DNA of 64,000 bases from Planctobacterium sp047947135 (GCA_047947135.1 CP170457.1:2170001-2234000); one strand, 5' to 3'; counted from the first letter of the stretch, positions 7,729 to 17,066 are shown. Notes: generated by a model from the letters alone, not told the origin. Made by a program: numbers and translations.

Positions 7729-10323
7729 GTGTACTGGCCTCACATAAATAATTTCAAGAAAATATGCGCGTTGATTGGACTGCTGTGTCTACCCCTGATT
7801 ATTGCGTTTTTCGCAACGGCCACTACGCCAGTTAATCACATTTCCGTCAACGAAAGCTATCCGGTCAATCCGGAATTTCAGGTATTAGAAGATAACGCCA
7901 ACCAATTTATTTTTGAAACCATCGCTCAAGCACCCGTTGAGCGCTGGAGAGATATGTCATCTGAGCGCGCCAGCTTTGGTTTTACCGAGTCATCATTTTG
8001 GCTTCGCACATCAATATCCAACCACAACGAAAGAGTAAGCAATTTCGTTTTGGAGTTGGATTACCCACTGCTCGACAGTGTGTCATTTATGGGAATTCAT
8101 TCCACTGGTACGTCATTTTCATTTTCAACTGGCGATACGTTGCCATTTTATCCTCGGCATATTGATCATCCGAGTAATTTATTACGTTTTCAACTGGCGC
8201 CGCAAGAGCGTATAGAAGTTTATATTCGCGTGCAAACCGAAGGATCGATGATTCTTCCTCTGAAGCTATGGGAAGAACGTGCATTTTTTGAGATCGCTTC
8301 TGTAGAACAGAAAATCCACTTCTACTATTACGGTGCGGTAAGTGTCATTATTCTGATTAATTTGGCGGTGTTCTTTACGTTAAGAGAACGATTGTATCTT
8401 TATTACGCAGTTGCAATTGCCGGTTACCTGGTCTTCTTCGCTACAAGCCGAGGGTATTTACACCAATTGATATTACCCAATGCTCCTGATCTTAATAGCC
8501 GACTGTTTCTGATATCTATGCCGCTATTGGCCCTGTTTTCTGTGATGTTTGCCCGGCAGTTTTTAAAGACCAAAGAACTCTGTCCTAAACTGGATATTGC
8601 GCTTCGCATGATGATTGTATTTGAGTGCTTTAATCTCATTCTGGCCATATTTGGTGACTATGACATGGTGGTTCGGGTTAGCGCCATTGGGGCTGTATTA
8701 CTTTTTTCGGTCTTATTCGTGGCCGGTCCGGTGGTGTTGTTCATAAGACCACGTTCAGGATTGTTCTTCACTGTTGCCTGGACTCCTCTGACGATTGGCT
8801 TTTTTGCGACATCGGGTCGTACCGCGGGTTTTTTACCAAACAACTTCCTGACTGAGTACGCCATGCAAATGGGGTCCGGCATTGAAGCTGTAGTATTAAC
8901 GCTTGCCTTGGCGGATCGTTTGTATCGAGAACGAGAACAAAAAATACACGCACAGGCTGAGAGCCTGAATGTGGAAAAACAGCGCAACATGACACAAGCA
9001 TTATTAACGGAATCGATGTCCCGTGATCCCATAACTAAATTATCGAATCGCAATCGATTTGAGTGGTTAGTAAAAGACCGAATAAACCGCGATCCGGAAA
9101 AACGTTATATTCTGACTGTTGCCAAATTAACCCGGATAGATGACATAACGCGAACACTCGGACTTTCCAGAGTTGAAAGCATCTTGAAGAGTGTTGCGGA
9201 ACAGTTGAGCACTGAGTTTGAGCGTTTAGAAGGGATGGTTCTGTATTGTAATGAAAATGGAGAAAAAGAAAGTGTATTTCAATTGTCTCGCGAAACGTTC
9301 GGTGCGTTTATAGAACAAAAGGCATTTGAACAAAATACAGAACAATATTACAACGCATTGCGGCGCGCATCCGAACCTGTCGAGGTGCAAAATATCTGTA
9401 TCGATTTATCGCCTATTTTTGGTAGTGCCCTGTACCCTAAACACGGTGATACCCCGGCACAGCTTATTAGAAACGCCCTTATTGCGCTTGAGGCATCCAG
9501 ACACTCGAAAGACATGATGGGGATTTTCCATGAGCGACTAGACATATATGACGAAGGTCGCTTAATGCTGGTTGTCGAGTTACGGGAAGCATTAGAAAAA
9601 GATGAATTGCAAATATACTATCAGCCGAAACTCGATTTGCGAAGTGGTGAAATTATCGGATTTGAGGCGTTGGCAAGATGGATCCATCCAATAAGAGGGT
9701 TTGTGCCACCCGATGAGTTTATTTCACTTGCAGAAGATGCCGGATTTATTACTCGGTTGACCCTATGGGCTTTCGAAAAAGCCATTATCGATTTCGAAGT
9801 ACTGTGTCAACAGGGATACTGTGGTTCAGTATCCGTCAACATCTCGGCTCGTGACTTACTGGTCAGAAATCTAAGTCGCAGTTTAAAATCTATTCTTGAG
9901 AAATATTCGACACCCGCTGAAAAAATCTATCTGGAGTTGACGGAAACAGGGGCAATGGAAGATCCGGAGACTGGCATAGCAACGCTGAATGAGCTATCAA
10001 AACTGGGGCTGCGAATTTCGATAGATGACTTTGGTACCGGTTATTCATCTCTTTCTTACCTACAACGCTTACCGGCATCAGAAATAAAACTTGATAGGTC
10101 GCTGGTAAGCGATATTTGCAGTTCCGAAAGCACCGCGATTATTGCCAAAACTTCCAAGGAAATGGTTCATGCTTTAGGCTATCAGATTGTTGCCGAAGGG
10201 GTTGAAAATGAACAAACCATGGAGCAACTGAGAGAGGATGGATTTGACTATATTCAAGGATATTGGTTGTGTAAGCCCATACCGTTAAACGAAATGAAAG
10301 AATGGCTTGCGTCTCGCTCGTAA
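7729..10323 (+). CDS. 7TMR-DISM sensor protein with degenerate GGDEF and intact EAL domain
   Basis: An 864-residue inner-membrane c-di-GMP enzyme. A signal/anchor segment (CALIGLLCLPLIIAFF) leads into a periplasmic 7TMR-DISMED2-like beta domain (about 45-185) and seven membrane helices (about 190-395). A diguanylate-cyclase-like domain follows (DPITKLSNRNRFEWL) whose GGDEF site has decayed to SRETFGAF. The C-terminal EAL domain keeps E646 of EALARW, the DDFGTGYSSL loop at D766-D767 and KLDRSLV. It should hydrolyse c-di-GMP but not make it. The GTG start at 7729 has a weak ribosome site and could be wrong by some codons. It is not in an operon. Confidence 0.9.
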   Translation: MYWPHINNFKKICALIGLLCLPLIIAFFATATTPVNHISVNESYPVNPEFQVLEDNANQFIFETIAQAPVERWRDMSSERASFGFTESSFWLRTSISNHNERVSNFVLELDYPLLDSVSFMGIHSTGTSFSFSTGDTLPFYPRHIDHPSNLLRFQLAPQERIEVYIRVQTEGSMILPLKLWEERAFFEIASVEQKIHFYYYGAVSVIILINLAVFFTLRERLYLYYAVAIAGYLVFFATSRGYLHQLILPNAPDLNSRLFLISMPLLALFSVMFARQFLKTKELCPKLDIALRMMIVFECFNLILAIFGDYDMVVRVSAIGAVLLFSVLFVAGPVVLFIRPRSGLFFTVAWTPLTIGFFATSGRTAGFLPNNFLTEYAMQMGSGIEAVVLTLALADRLYREREQKIHAQAESLNVEKQRNMTQALLTESMSRDPITKLSNRNRFEWLVKDRINRDPEKRYILTVAKLTRIDDITRTLGLSRVESILKSVAEQLSTEFERLEGMVLYCNENGEKESVFQLSRETFGAFIEQKAFEQNTEQYYNALRRASEPVEVQNICIDLSPIFGSALYPKHGDTPAQLIRNALIALEASRHSKDMMGIFHERLDIYDEGRLMLVVELREALEKDELQIYYQPKLDLRSGEIIGFEALARWIHPIRGFVPPDEFISLAEDAGFITRLTLWAFEKAIIDFEVLCQQGYCGSVSVNISARDLLVRNLSRSLKSILEKYSTPAEKIYLELTETGAMEDPETGIATLNELSKLGLRISIDDFGTGYSSLSYLQRLPASEIKLDRSLVSDICSSESTAIIAKTSKEMVHALGYQIVAEGVENEQTMEQLREDGFDYIQGYWLCKPIPLNEMKEWLASRS

Positions 10324-10443
10324 AAATTGCAACCAGAGTCATCTCTTTTCAACATAATCATGAGTTTGCACCACGCAGGAATGCGCAGGATGAGTATTTA
10401 CGGTGTATGATGCGATGAGTTTTTGCAATGAGAATTTCATGAT

Positions 10444-11448
10444 ATGAAAGTCGTCATTTACGGCGCAGGATCGATTGGGTGCTACATCGGTGCAATCTTG
10501 CACCTCGAGCAGATAAATGTACATTTGCTTGGGCGCGCTCGTGTGCAACAAAATATAGAGCGGGCAGGTGCAATATTCATCAGTGATTATGAAGAGCGCA
10601 ATGACAAAGCTGAGAATGTCCCGTTTTCCTGTCATCCAGAAGTGTTGACGGATGCCGATGTTGTATTGGTGACGCTAAAATGCACCGCAATGGAAAACGC
10701 CATTGCAGAATTACAATCCTTTTGCTCACCTTCTGCACTGGTTGTGTGTTTACAAAATGGGGTAGGTGTTCAACAGAAAGTGCAGCAAGCTTTGCCACAA
10801 CACAATGTTTTGAGCGGCATTGTGCCATTTAACGTTGTGCAAACAGAGGCCCACTTTCACAGAGCAACAGAGGGAGGCTTACATTTCCCTATTCATTCGT
10901 CTTTGCTACCACTTCAAGCGGCATTTCAGGCTTATGGCTTAGGTTGTCAATTGAATAGCAATATCGAAGAGGTAATCTGGGGCAAGCTATTATTAAACCT
11001 CAACAATGCAATTAATGCATTATCAGATATCCCACTGAAGGAACAACTATCCAAGCGGTCCTATCGGCTGGTGTTGGCGGCGTGTCAGCGAGAGATGTTA
11101 CGTCTTTGCAAGCACAACAATATAAAACCAGCTAAGCTGACGGCAGTCGCGCCGCACTGGATCCCAACTATTTTGTCACTGCCGGATTGGCTATTTGCAA
11201 TCGTGGCGCAAAAAATGTTGGCGATTGATCCCACTGCGCGCTCGTCAATGTGGGAAGATTTGCAGCAGGGGCGCGCAACCGAAATTGATTATCTAAATGG
11301 CGCGGTGGTGGCGTTGGCTGAAAAGTCGGGTATAGCGGCACCGGCAAATAAAATGGTGAGCCAATGGATAACATCATTGACGAATGCCTCAGGGCGAAAC
11401 GCGGTGAGTGGTGAAGCGCTATTGCAAGCACTGCAAGAGCCATCCTGA
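10444..11448 (+). CDS. ketopantoate reductase family protein (PanE/ApbA-like)
   Basis: 334 residues. The N-terminal Rossmann domain opens MKVVIYGAGSIGCYIGA, an NADP-binding GxGxxG. The C-terminal helical domain has the family Lys (EEVIWGKLLLNLNNAINAL) and an Asn-Glu region near AVVALAEKSG. PanE reduces 2-dehydropantoate to pantoate in CoA synthesis, but several paralogs in this family act on other substrates. The stop codon overlaps the start of the next gene (TGATG), so the two are translationally coupled. Close coupling to a non-pantothenate gene makes a specialised reductase possible. Confidence 0.85.
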   Translation: MKVVIYGAGSIGCYIGAILHLEQINVHLLGRARVQQNIERAGAIFISDYEERNDKAENVPFSCHPEVLTDADVVLVTLKCTAMENAIAELQSFCSPSALVVCLQNGVGVQQKVQQALPQHNVLSGIVPFNVVQTEAHFHRATEGGLHFPIHSSLLPLQAAFQAYGLGCQLNSNIEEVIWGKLLLNLNNAINALSDIPLKEQLSKRSYRLVLAACQREMLRLCKHNNIKPAKLTAVAPHWIPTILSLPDWLFAIVAQKMLAIDPTARSSMWEDLQQGRATEIDYLNGAVVALAEKSGIAAPANKMVSQWITSLTNASGRNAVSGEALLQALQEPS

Positions 11449-11897
11449 TGAATCAAGCAAAAGTGACGGGAAAGGTTGTCGCGGGCTACCAGGTTGCATC
11501 GGGTACGGGCGTAGAGTCGCCTTATCCTCAAGGTAGTATTACTATGCAAAAACCCGTCTTTAAGAAGCTCGGATTAGATTTAGAGCACTGCTTTGATGGC
11601 ACCCTGAATGTCGATATCGCACCGCATTCGTTTTCATTGCTATCAGCCCCCTGGCGCTTTGAACAAGTCAACTGGGTAGACGGTTTCTCCCCTGAAAACT
11701 TTTCATTTATACCTTGTGAGTTGCTTTTTAGGCAGTCAATCATTCCCGCTTTTATCTATTACCCGGATCCTGAAACAAAGACACAGCACTTCCACAATAC
11801 TCAGCGACTTGAAGTGCTTGCCCCTTGGGTTGATGGTATAAAGTATGGCGATTCAGTGTCATTGTTATATGATGAGAAACACCTCAATATCGACTGA
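11448..11897 (+). CDS. DUF120 / CTP-dependent riboflavin kinase-like protein
   Basis: 149 residues of a small beta-rich protein. It opens with GKVVAGYQ, carries GTLNVDIAP at about 51-59 and ends with RLEVLAPWVDGIKYGDSVSLLY. That order (GxVVxG, GTLNV, E-(I/V)-(I/L)-AP, GD-V) is what archaeal RibK / DUF120 proteins show, and those phosphorylate riboflavin with CTP. Similarity is at motif level only, so a related fold with another substrate is equally possible. It is coupled to the upstream PanE-like gene by a one-base overlap and followed 19 bases later by a DUF192 gene. Confidence 0.55.
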   Translation: MNQAKVTGKVVAGYQVASGTGVESPYPQGSITMQKPVFKKLGLDLEHCFDGTLNVDIAPHSFSLLSAPWRFEQVNWVDGFSPENFSFIPCELLFRQSIIPAFIYYPDPETKTQHFHNTQRLEVLAPWVDGIKYGDSVSLLYDEKHLNID

Positions 11898-11916
11898 TAA
11901 CTAAGGATACCTCGCC

Positions 11917-12372
11917 GTGCATCTGACGACGTCAAAACGCGTAAATTACGTTTCATTTTTTGTGGCTACTGTGCTGGCTCTGCTAAGCAACGTTGTATTA
12001 GCAAATGAATTCGTATTTGAACATATAGATATCACCGTTGGCGATAAGCAACTGAATGTTGAATACGCAAATACCTTCGAGTTGCGAGCTCAGGGTTTAC
12101 AGTTTCGGACTGAGTTGTGTCCGGATTGCGGTATGCTGTTTAAGTTCGAGAAAGCGCGTCAGGCATCCATGTGGATGAAAAATACGCTTATCCCACTGGA
12201 TGTGGCGTTTATCAACAATGATGGGGAAATTGTCAACATCGAAGCCATGGAACCACTTGATCTCAATTCTGTTTTGTCAAAAGGACCGGTTCGTTATGCC
12301 CTGGAAATGAATCAGGGGTGGTTTGCAGAAAATGGGCTTAACGCAGGTGATAGAGTCATGTCATTACCTTAA
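11917..12372 (+). CDS. DUF192 family exported protein
   Basis: 151 residues from a GTG with AAGGA 9 bases upstream. A signal peptide (VSFFVATVLALLSNVVLA) is followed by the DUF192 fold: ITVGDKQLNVEYANTFELRAQGLQ, CPDCGMLFKF, the MWMKNTLIPLDVAFI core, and ALEMNQGWFAENGLNAGD near the end. DUF192 proteins are small periplasmic or secreted proteins of unknown biochemical role. It is last in the apparent three-gene unit with the PanE-like and DUF120-like genes. Confidence 0.88.
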   Translation: MHLTTSKRVNYVSFFVATVLALLSNVVLANEFVFEHIDITVGDKQLNVEYANTFELRAQGLQFRTELCPDCGMLFKFEKARQASMWMKNTLIPLDVAFINNDGEIVNIEAMEPLDLNSVLSKGPVRYALEMNQGWFAENGLNAGDRVMSLP

Positions 12373-12384
12373 TTGCGGGTTTAT

Positions 12385-12410
12385 ACCAAATCCAATAAAT
12401 ATTTGGTTTT
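12385..12410 (+). terminator. probable terminator after DUF192 gene
   Basis: A 7-bp stem ACCAAAT / ATTTGGT with a 9-base loop is followed by TTTTATT. It overlaps the stop of the convergent binding-protein gene. The stem is AT-rich, so strength is moderate. Confidence 0.5.
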
Positions 12411-13170
12411 ATTCGGGAATTGACCATTTGTCCCTGAGTTTTTGTAGTTCTCCCTCTTCTGCCAATTTCTTATAAGCCCTGCGAAATCTTCGCAGAATGT
12501 CGGGGTCCGTATCGAGGCTAAATGCAATGCTTAGGTTACTGTTTAAATCATCAATTTCAAAAACCGGGTAGAACTCCTCAATGTTTCTGCCGAATTTGCG
12601 AACCCTCTCGGCAAATTCGACATCACTGCCAATGATTAAATCGGTTCGATTGTTTAGCAACATCGCCAGGGACGTTTCAGCGTCAGCGACGCGATAGAGT
12701 TTGGGATGTTGGATCGCAGTCAGATACTGCTCCGGATTAGTACCCAATGAAATGGCAATTTGAAACTTATGTAGTTCCTCCATAGAGTTCAGTTTTTGAT
12801 TGAAACGTGCGGCCAACCCCCAAAAATGTAGTCGTTCTGTCGATAGACTGCCGATCCAATGAAACTTATCTTCTCTATGTGCGGTTCGAGCAATAGAAAA
12901 TATCATAATATTATGACCAGTCAGAGCCGACTCATAGGCTCTTGCCCAGGGGAGAGCTTGTCGTTGCTGCTGATAACCGCTCAGTGCAAACAATCTGTCC
13001 ACCACTTCTGGGGCAAAACCATAAACCTTGCCAGCAGGATCTCGCAGCTGATAAGGCGCCAGAAATTCAGTCACTACCTGAATACGGGTATCAGATTGCG
13101 CGATCGATTTTGATGCTGGCAAACCGCAAAGACAACAAATGCATGCGGCTGTGATTATTACTTTAATCAT
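12409..13170 (-). CDS. periplasmic substrate-binding protein, SBP_bac_3 type
   Basis: 253 residues with a signal peptide (MIKVIITAACICCLCGLPAS). The mature part is a family 3 solute-binding fold: TEFLAPYQLRDPAGKVYGFAPEVVDRLF, PWARAYESA, IFSIARTAHREDKFHWIG, ending in a helix-rich tail (RRFRRAYKKLAEEGELQKLRDKW). No ABC permease or ATPase is nearby, so it may be an orphan binder or periplasmic sensor. A divergent paralog starts 86 bases away. Confidence 0.85.
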   Translation of the reverse strand: MIKVIITAACICCLCGLPASKSIAQSDTRIQVVTEFLAPYQLRDPAGKVYGFAPEVVDRLFALSGYQQQRQALPWARAYESALTGHNIMIFSIARTAHREDKFHWIGSLSTERLHFWGLAARFNQKLNSMEELHKFQIAISLGTNPEQYLTAIQHPKLYRVADAETSLAMLLNNRTDLIIGSDVEFAERVRKFGRNIEEFYPVFEIDDLNSNLSIAFSLDTDPDILRRFRRAYKKLAEEGELQKLRDKWSIPE

Positions 13171-13256
13171 TTATGGGCTTGCTTTTCCGAAAGACTAAAA
13201 AACCTGTTGTAAATGCTTTGCTACACTTAAGCTAATATAAACACAGTAGTTCAATA

Positions 13257-14015
13257 ATGGTCTCCTTGTCAGGTATTGCGCGAAAATTTCTGATGCTGTT
13301 ATGCACAAGCTGTATGCTGAGTGCATCGTATGCGCAGACGTTGCAGGTCATGACGGAAAGTCATCCCCCTGTCCAATACCTTGAAGACGACGAAATAAAA
13401 GGATTTGCAACTGACATTGTTCGGGCCTTATTGTCAAAAGCGCAAATGCAAGGAGAGTTCCATTTAGTTCCGTGGGCCCGTGCCTACGATAAGGCTCAGC
13501 ATCAACCCAACACGCTCATTTACTCGATAGCTCGAACCAGTAACAGAGAAGAAAAGTTTCATTGGATTGGACCGGTAAGTCGCTTAAATGTCGCAGTTAT
13601 CGGTCTTACTGACCGCGATTTCTCATCCGTGAGGGTGTTGCAAGACACACAAAAGTACCTGTTTGCGGTAATACGAGGTGCTTATTCTTATGATTACTTG
13701 ACCCAGAAAGGCTTTTCAACCAATTCCAATCTGTTTTTGGCCGCAACCATGCAGGAACAGGTTAATCTGATCTTAAACAGGAAAGTTGATTTCTTATTGA
13801 CGGATCCTGTTGTCGTCAGACAAAGGCTGAACAACTTGGGATTTAGCGGCGATCTTATCGCCGAAGTGTTGTGGATCCCTGAGTTAAGTAAAGACCTGTA
13901 TCTTGCCGCAAGTCTCAAAACGGATATACGCATCGTTAATACATTGAAAACTGAGCTACAGGAGATGCAGCCGTCAGCTTTTTATCAGGCCAGGTTCAAC
14001 CTCAAAAGTCACTGA
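13257..14015 (+). CDS. periplasmic substrate-binding protein, SBP_bac_3 type (paralog)
   Basis: 252 residues with a signal peptide ending in ASYAQ. It aligns along its length with the divergent neighbour: TESHPPVQYLEDDEIKGFATDIVRALL, PWARAYDKA, IYSIARTSNREEKFHWIG, and a C-terminal helix ending in FYQARFN. The two genes share an 86-base intergenic promoter region, so they may be expressed together. Transport partners are absent. Ligand unknown. Confidence 0.85.
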   Translation: MVSLSGIARKFLMLLCTSCMLSASYAQTLQVMTESHPPVQYLEDDEIKGFATDIVRALLSKAQMQGEFHLVPWARAYDKAQHQPNTLIYSIARTSNREEKFHWIGPVSRLNVAVIGLTDRDFSSVRVLQDTQKYLFAVIRGAYSYDYLTQKGFSTNSNLFLAATMQEQVNLILNRKVDFLLTDPVVVRQRLNNLGFSGDLIAEVLWIPELSKDLYLAASLKTDIRIVNTLKTELQEMQPSAFYQARFNLKSH

Positions 14016-14082
14016 CGAGTTAAATCAATTTCTTGAAAGTGACCTATAATCAACTGCAACATATCCTCTATAAGGTGAAATT

Positions 14083-14880
14083 ATGCGAGTGCTCGGCATT
14101 GATGTAGGTGGTTCCGGAATAAAAGGTGCAGTGGTCGATACCGTGAGCGGTGAAATGTTAACGGAACGTCATCGCATCGAAACGCCTCAGCCGGCAACGC
14201 CTGATGCGGTTGCCGCAGTGATAAAGGAGTTAGTGACTCACTTTGATTGGCGAGGCCCTATCGGCTGTGGTTTTCCAGCCGCTATTCAACATGGGGTAGC
14301 CAAAACGGCAGCGAACATTGATGACAGTTTTATCGGAAAAAATATAGAGCAACTCTTTACCAAAGCAACCAAATTAGATGTGTACTGCGTAAACGATGCG
14401 GATGCCGCAGGCATGGCGGAGTTTAAACTGGGTAAAGGCAAAGGGATGGATGGTACAGTCATTTTTGTAGCGGTAGGTACGGGTCTTGGGACTGCCATAT
14501 TTACGCATGGGAATATGCTACCTAATACTGAGTTAGGACACATTTATCTGGATAATGGTAAGAAAGGCGAAAAATATGCATCGGATGCGGCTCGCAAGCG
14601 TAATGAACTAAAATGGAAACAATGGGCGCCACGTTTTAATCAATATCTTAAACATCTCGAAGCATGGTTTTGGCCGGATCTTTTTATTTTGGGGGGTGGC
14701 GCAAGCAAAAAAATGGATAAGTTTGAAAAGTATCTGGCATTAAATACACCCGTTGTGGCGGCGTCTTTGCTCAATGAGGCTGGTATCATTGGTGCTGCTG
14801 TGTATGCTGATACCGAGCGAAAGCGCCAACAGGCAGCTGCACGAAAAGCGCGCCGGGAAAATCGCATGCAAAATACATAA
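14083..14880 (+). CDS. ppgK: polyphosphate glucokinase (ROK family)
   Basis: 265 residues. It phosphorylates glucose with polyphosphate (and often ATP) to feed glycolysis. The N-terminal phosphate loop is GIDVGGSGIKGA, followed by CVNDADAAGMAE and FVAVGTGLGTAIF, then ELGHIYL with the ROK His. The KWKQWAPRFNQYLKHLEAWFWPDLFILGGG stretch is typical of PPGK and separates it from standard ROK glucokinases. A Lys/Arg-rich tail (ERKRQQAAARKARRENR) could aid polyphosphate binding (inference). It converges with the PLP-enzyme gene 3 bases away. Confidence 0.88.
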   Translation: MRVLGIDVGGSGIKGAVVDTVSGEMLTERHRIETPQPATPDAVAAVIKELVTHFDWRGPIGCGFPAAIQHGVAKTAANIDDSFIGKNIEQLFTKATKLDVYCVNDADAAGMAEFKLGKGKGMDGTVIFVAVGTGLGTAIFTHGNMLPNTELGHIYLDNGKKGEKYASDAARKRNELKWKQWAPRFNQYLKHLEAWFWPDLFILGGGASKKMDKFEKYLALNTPVVAASLLNEAGIIGAAVYADTERKRQQAAARKARRENRMQNT

Positions 14881-14883
14881 GAA

Positions 14884-15798
14884 TCAGTCTTGTCGGGCAC
14901 CTTGCATGCCGCCGGTATGCAAAAAAATGACGTTGTCGTACTGATCTAGCTGGCGGGTTTGCAATAATGTCAGCGCACCGTAAAACAGCTTACCGCTATA
15001 GACCGGCTCAAGTGGCAGGTTATGTATTGCGCCAAAGGATTGGCAAAATGATTGCAGCTGGTCATTGTGTTTGGCATATCCACCAAAGTGGAAATCATGG
15101 TGAATGTGTATATCCTGCTTTGAACCGGGCAGCAGATCAGTAACCAGTTTTTCGAGATATCCCTGTCCCTTAAGCACAGCAATTCCATGCACGTCGATGT
15201 GGCGTTCCCGTTTGGATATCGCATGCAGTAATCCAGCCATAGTGCCGCCACTGGCAACAGGGCAAATGATTGCATCAACTGAGTTGGGTATTTCGTCGAC
15301 AAAGGGCAAGAACCCGTCGAGATTATCTCGTGCGGAACCTCCCTCAGGAATAACTGCTGTGGCGTGAAATCGCTGTTGCAACTGTGCCACAAATGTTGCC
15401 TCACTGCGCTGCTTGTATTCGCTTTTAGTCAGCCATACAAGCTCACTTCCCCATTGATGCATATCCTGTAACATTGGTGACAGGTTGCCAAGGTAATTAC
15501 CTCTGATGCAGGCGATGAGCTGCCAATTCAGGAGCTTGCAGCAGTATGAAAGGGCATGCAGGTGGTTAGAATATCCGCCACCAAAACTGACAATTCTTAC
15601 CTGCTCGGTTGGAGCCGAATCCTGAATGTGTTGTAGCGTTTGCGCCAGTTTTCGCCATTTATTCCCTGATATTACTGGGTGGATTAAATCATCCCGTTTT
15701 ACAGCAATGGCAGGCCCTGAGGAGCTGACGTCTATACTCAGTGGTTGCAATGGAGATGGCACTGAGATTGAAAGTTGTTTTAGTAGATTATCTTGCAC
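14884..15798 (-). CDS. D-cysteine desulfhydrase / ACC deaminase family PLP enzyme
   Basis: A fold-type II PLP enzyme of about 304 residues. The Lys-containing SGNKWRKL is the Schiff-base motif and SFGGGYSNHLHALS the phosphate/substrate loop; PEGGSARDN and CPVASGGTMAGL form the rest of the cofactor site. Relatives break down D-cysteine or 1-aminocyclopropane-1-carboxylate. The open frame extends to 15996, but that would overlap the divergent MAPEG gene and adds a Cys/Arg-rich stretch. A GTG at 15798 gives the usual length, and an ATG at 15882 is the alternative. Substrate cannot be assigned. Confidence 0.82.
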   Translation of the reverse strand: MQDNLLKQLSISVPSPLQPLSIDVSSSGPAIAVKRDDLIHPVISGNKWRKLAQTLQHIQDSAPTEQVRIVSFGGGYSNHLHALSYCCKLLNWQLIACIRGNYLGNLSPMLQDMHQWGSELVWLTKSEYKQRSEATFVAQLQQRFHATAVIPEGGSARDNLDGFLPFVDEIPNSVDAIICPVASGGTMAGLLHAISKRERHIDVHGIAVLKGQGYLEKLVTDLLPGSKQDIHIHHDFHFGGYAKHNDQLQSFCQSFGAIHNLPLEPVYSGKLFYGALTLLQTRQLDQYDNVIFLHTGGMQGARQD

Positions 15799-15919
15799 TT
15801 CAGTGCCACACGGCCTATAAATCCTGTAGCGGCAACAGTAGCAACTGACGAATAGTCTTGGCAATAGGGCAGTACTGTTCATTGCCTGGACAATGTTTGC
15901 AACTCTTTGGAGAAAATAC

Positions 15920-16324
15920 GTGGAAGTCTTACTTATTAGTTTGTTTATCACCACACTGCTACCTATTGTAGCAAAAGCACCTCTGGCATATGCCATGAAT
16001 AAAGATGGCGGTTACGATAACAGGCATCCGCGACAACAACAGGATCGGTTAACAGGCTTTGGTTTACGTGCTAAGGCGGCTCACCTAAATAGTTTTGAAG
16101 CGTTGGCAATGTATGCGCCGGGCGTACTTGCAGTTGTCGCACTTGATGCTGCCACTGACCTGATTCAATATTATGCGATTGGGTTTGTATTCTGCCGGTT
16201 AGCGTATTTGGCCATGTACTGGTTTAATTTAGACAAACTGCGCAGCCTGTTTTGGCTGGCAGGATTTGCCTTGTCACTGATGATCCTCTGGCATGCAGTA
16301 GCAGTTGCCACAGCAATGAACTAA
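15920..16324 (+). CDS. MAPEG family membrane protein
   Basis: About 134 residues with four predicted membrane helices (LLISLFITTLLPIVA, FEALAMYAPGVLAVVAL, IQYYAIGFVFCRLAYLAMY, LFWLAGFALSLMILW). The FEALAMYAPGV and RLAYLAMY segments are typical of the bacterial MAPEG group related to eicosanoid/glutathione enzymes; the role in bacteria is not known. The GTG at 15920 is preceded by TTGGAG at good spacing. An ATG at 15893 would add nine residues. Confidence 0.82.
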   Translation: MEVLLISLFITTLLPIVAKAPLAYAMNKDGGYDNRHPRQQQDRLTGFGLRAKAAHLNSFEALAMYAPGVLAVVALDAATDLIQYYAIGFVFCRLAYLAMYWFNLDKLRSLFWLAGFALSLMILWHAVAVATAMN

Positions 16325-16391
16325 TTGCCGAAATTTATAGTAACCATAGTTCAGGAACACACTATGCGGTGGAAAACCCTCTGACATTTCT

Positions 16392-17066
16392 ATGCTGAAG
16401 ATTTCTAATCTGTGCAAATCTCGACTGGATGGCCGGGTCGAAAGGTCTATTTTAGATGCATTGGAATTGTCAGTGCAGGCAGGGGAGAGCGTTGCAATCA
16501 CGGGGGCATCTGGCTCAGGGAAATCAACGCTGCTAAATCTAATTGCCGGATTAGAGCCCGCCGATTCAGGCCAAATTCTACTGAGTGATATGGATGTTTT
16601 ACAGTTGTCGGAAAGACAAATTGACCAGTACCGCCGAGAACAAATTGGGATTGTCTTTCAACAATACAATCTGATTGATTGTTTATCTGTTGAAGACAAC
16701 ATCTATTTTTCAGCGCGTCTTAATAACAATGTCGATGAGGGTTTAATTGCATCTGTTTGCGAGATGCTGGATATTCGCTCGCATTTTCCAAAAATGCCTT
16801 ATGAAACCTCTGGTGGTGAACAACAGCGCATCGCAGTTGCTCGCGCGCTGGCACACAAACCCCGGTTATTACTCGCTGACGAACCTACCGGCAATCTGGA
16901 CGAAAAAAATAGTCTGAATGTCGCAAAGCTGTTGATAGAAACCTGTGAATCTTTATCAACCACGCTGTTGCTCGTTACGCACAGTCAACAGGTAGCCAGC
17001 ATGACCCAGCGTCAATTAAGCTTGCATAATGGCCAACTCAGCGTTGAACCTAAAATAATCAGTTGA
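16392..17066 (+). CDS. ABC transporter ATP-binding protein, LolD/MacB type
   Basis: 224 residues. Walker A GASGSGKST lies at about 38-46, the Q-loop in IGIVFQQYNLIDCLSVEDN, the signature in SGGEQQR and Walker B in LLLADEPTGNLD, with a switch His in LLVTHSQQ. It belongs to the subclass that pairs with FtsX-type permeases. The permease and an AttH-like lipoprotein follow directly, so the three should form one mechanotransmitting ABC system at the inner membrane. The last codons (EPKIIS) lie inside the left arm of a large inverted repeat. Confidence 0.92.
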   Translation: MLKISNLCKSRLDGRVERSILDALELSVQAGESVAITGASGSGKSTLLNLIAGLEPADSGQILLSDMDVLQLSERQIDQYRREQIGIVFQQYNLIDCLSVEDNIYFSARLNNNVDEGLIASVCEMLDIRSHFPKMPYETSGGEQQRIAVARALAHKPRLLLADEPTGNLDEKNSLNVAKLLIETCESLSTTLLLVTHSQQVASMTQRQLSLHNGQLSVEPKIIS

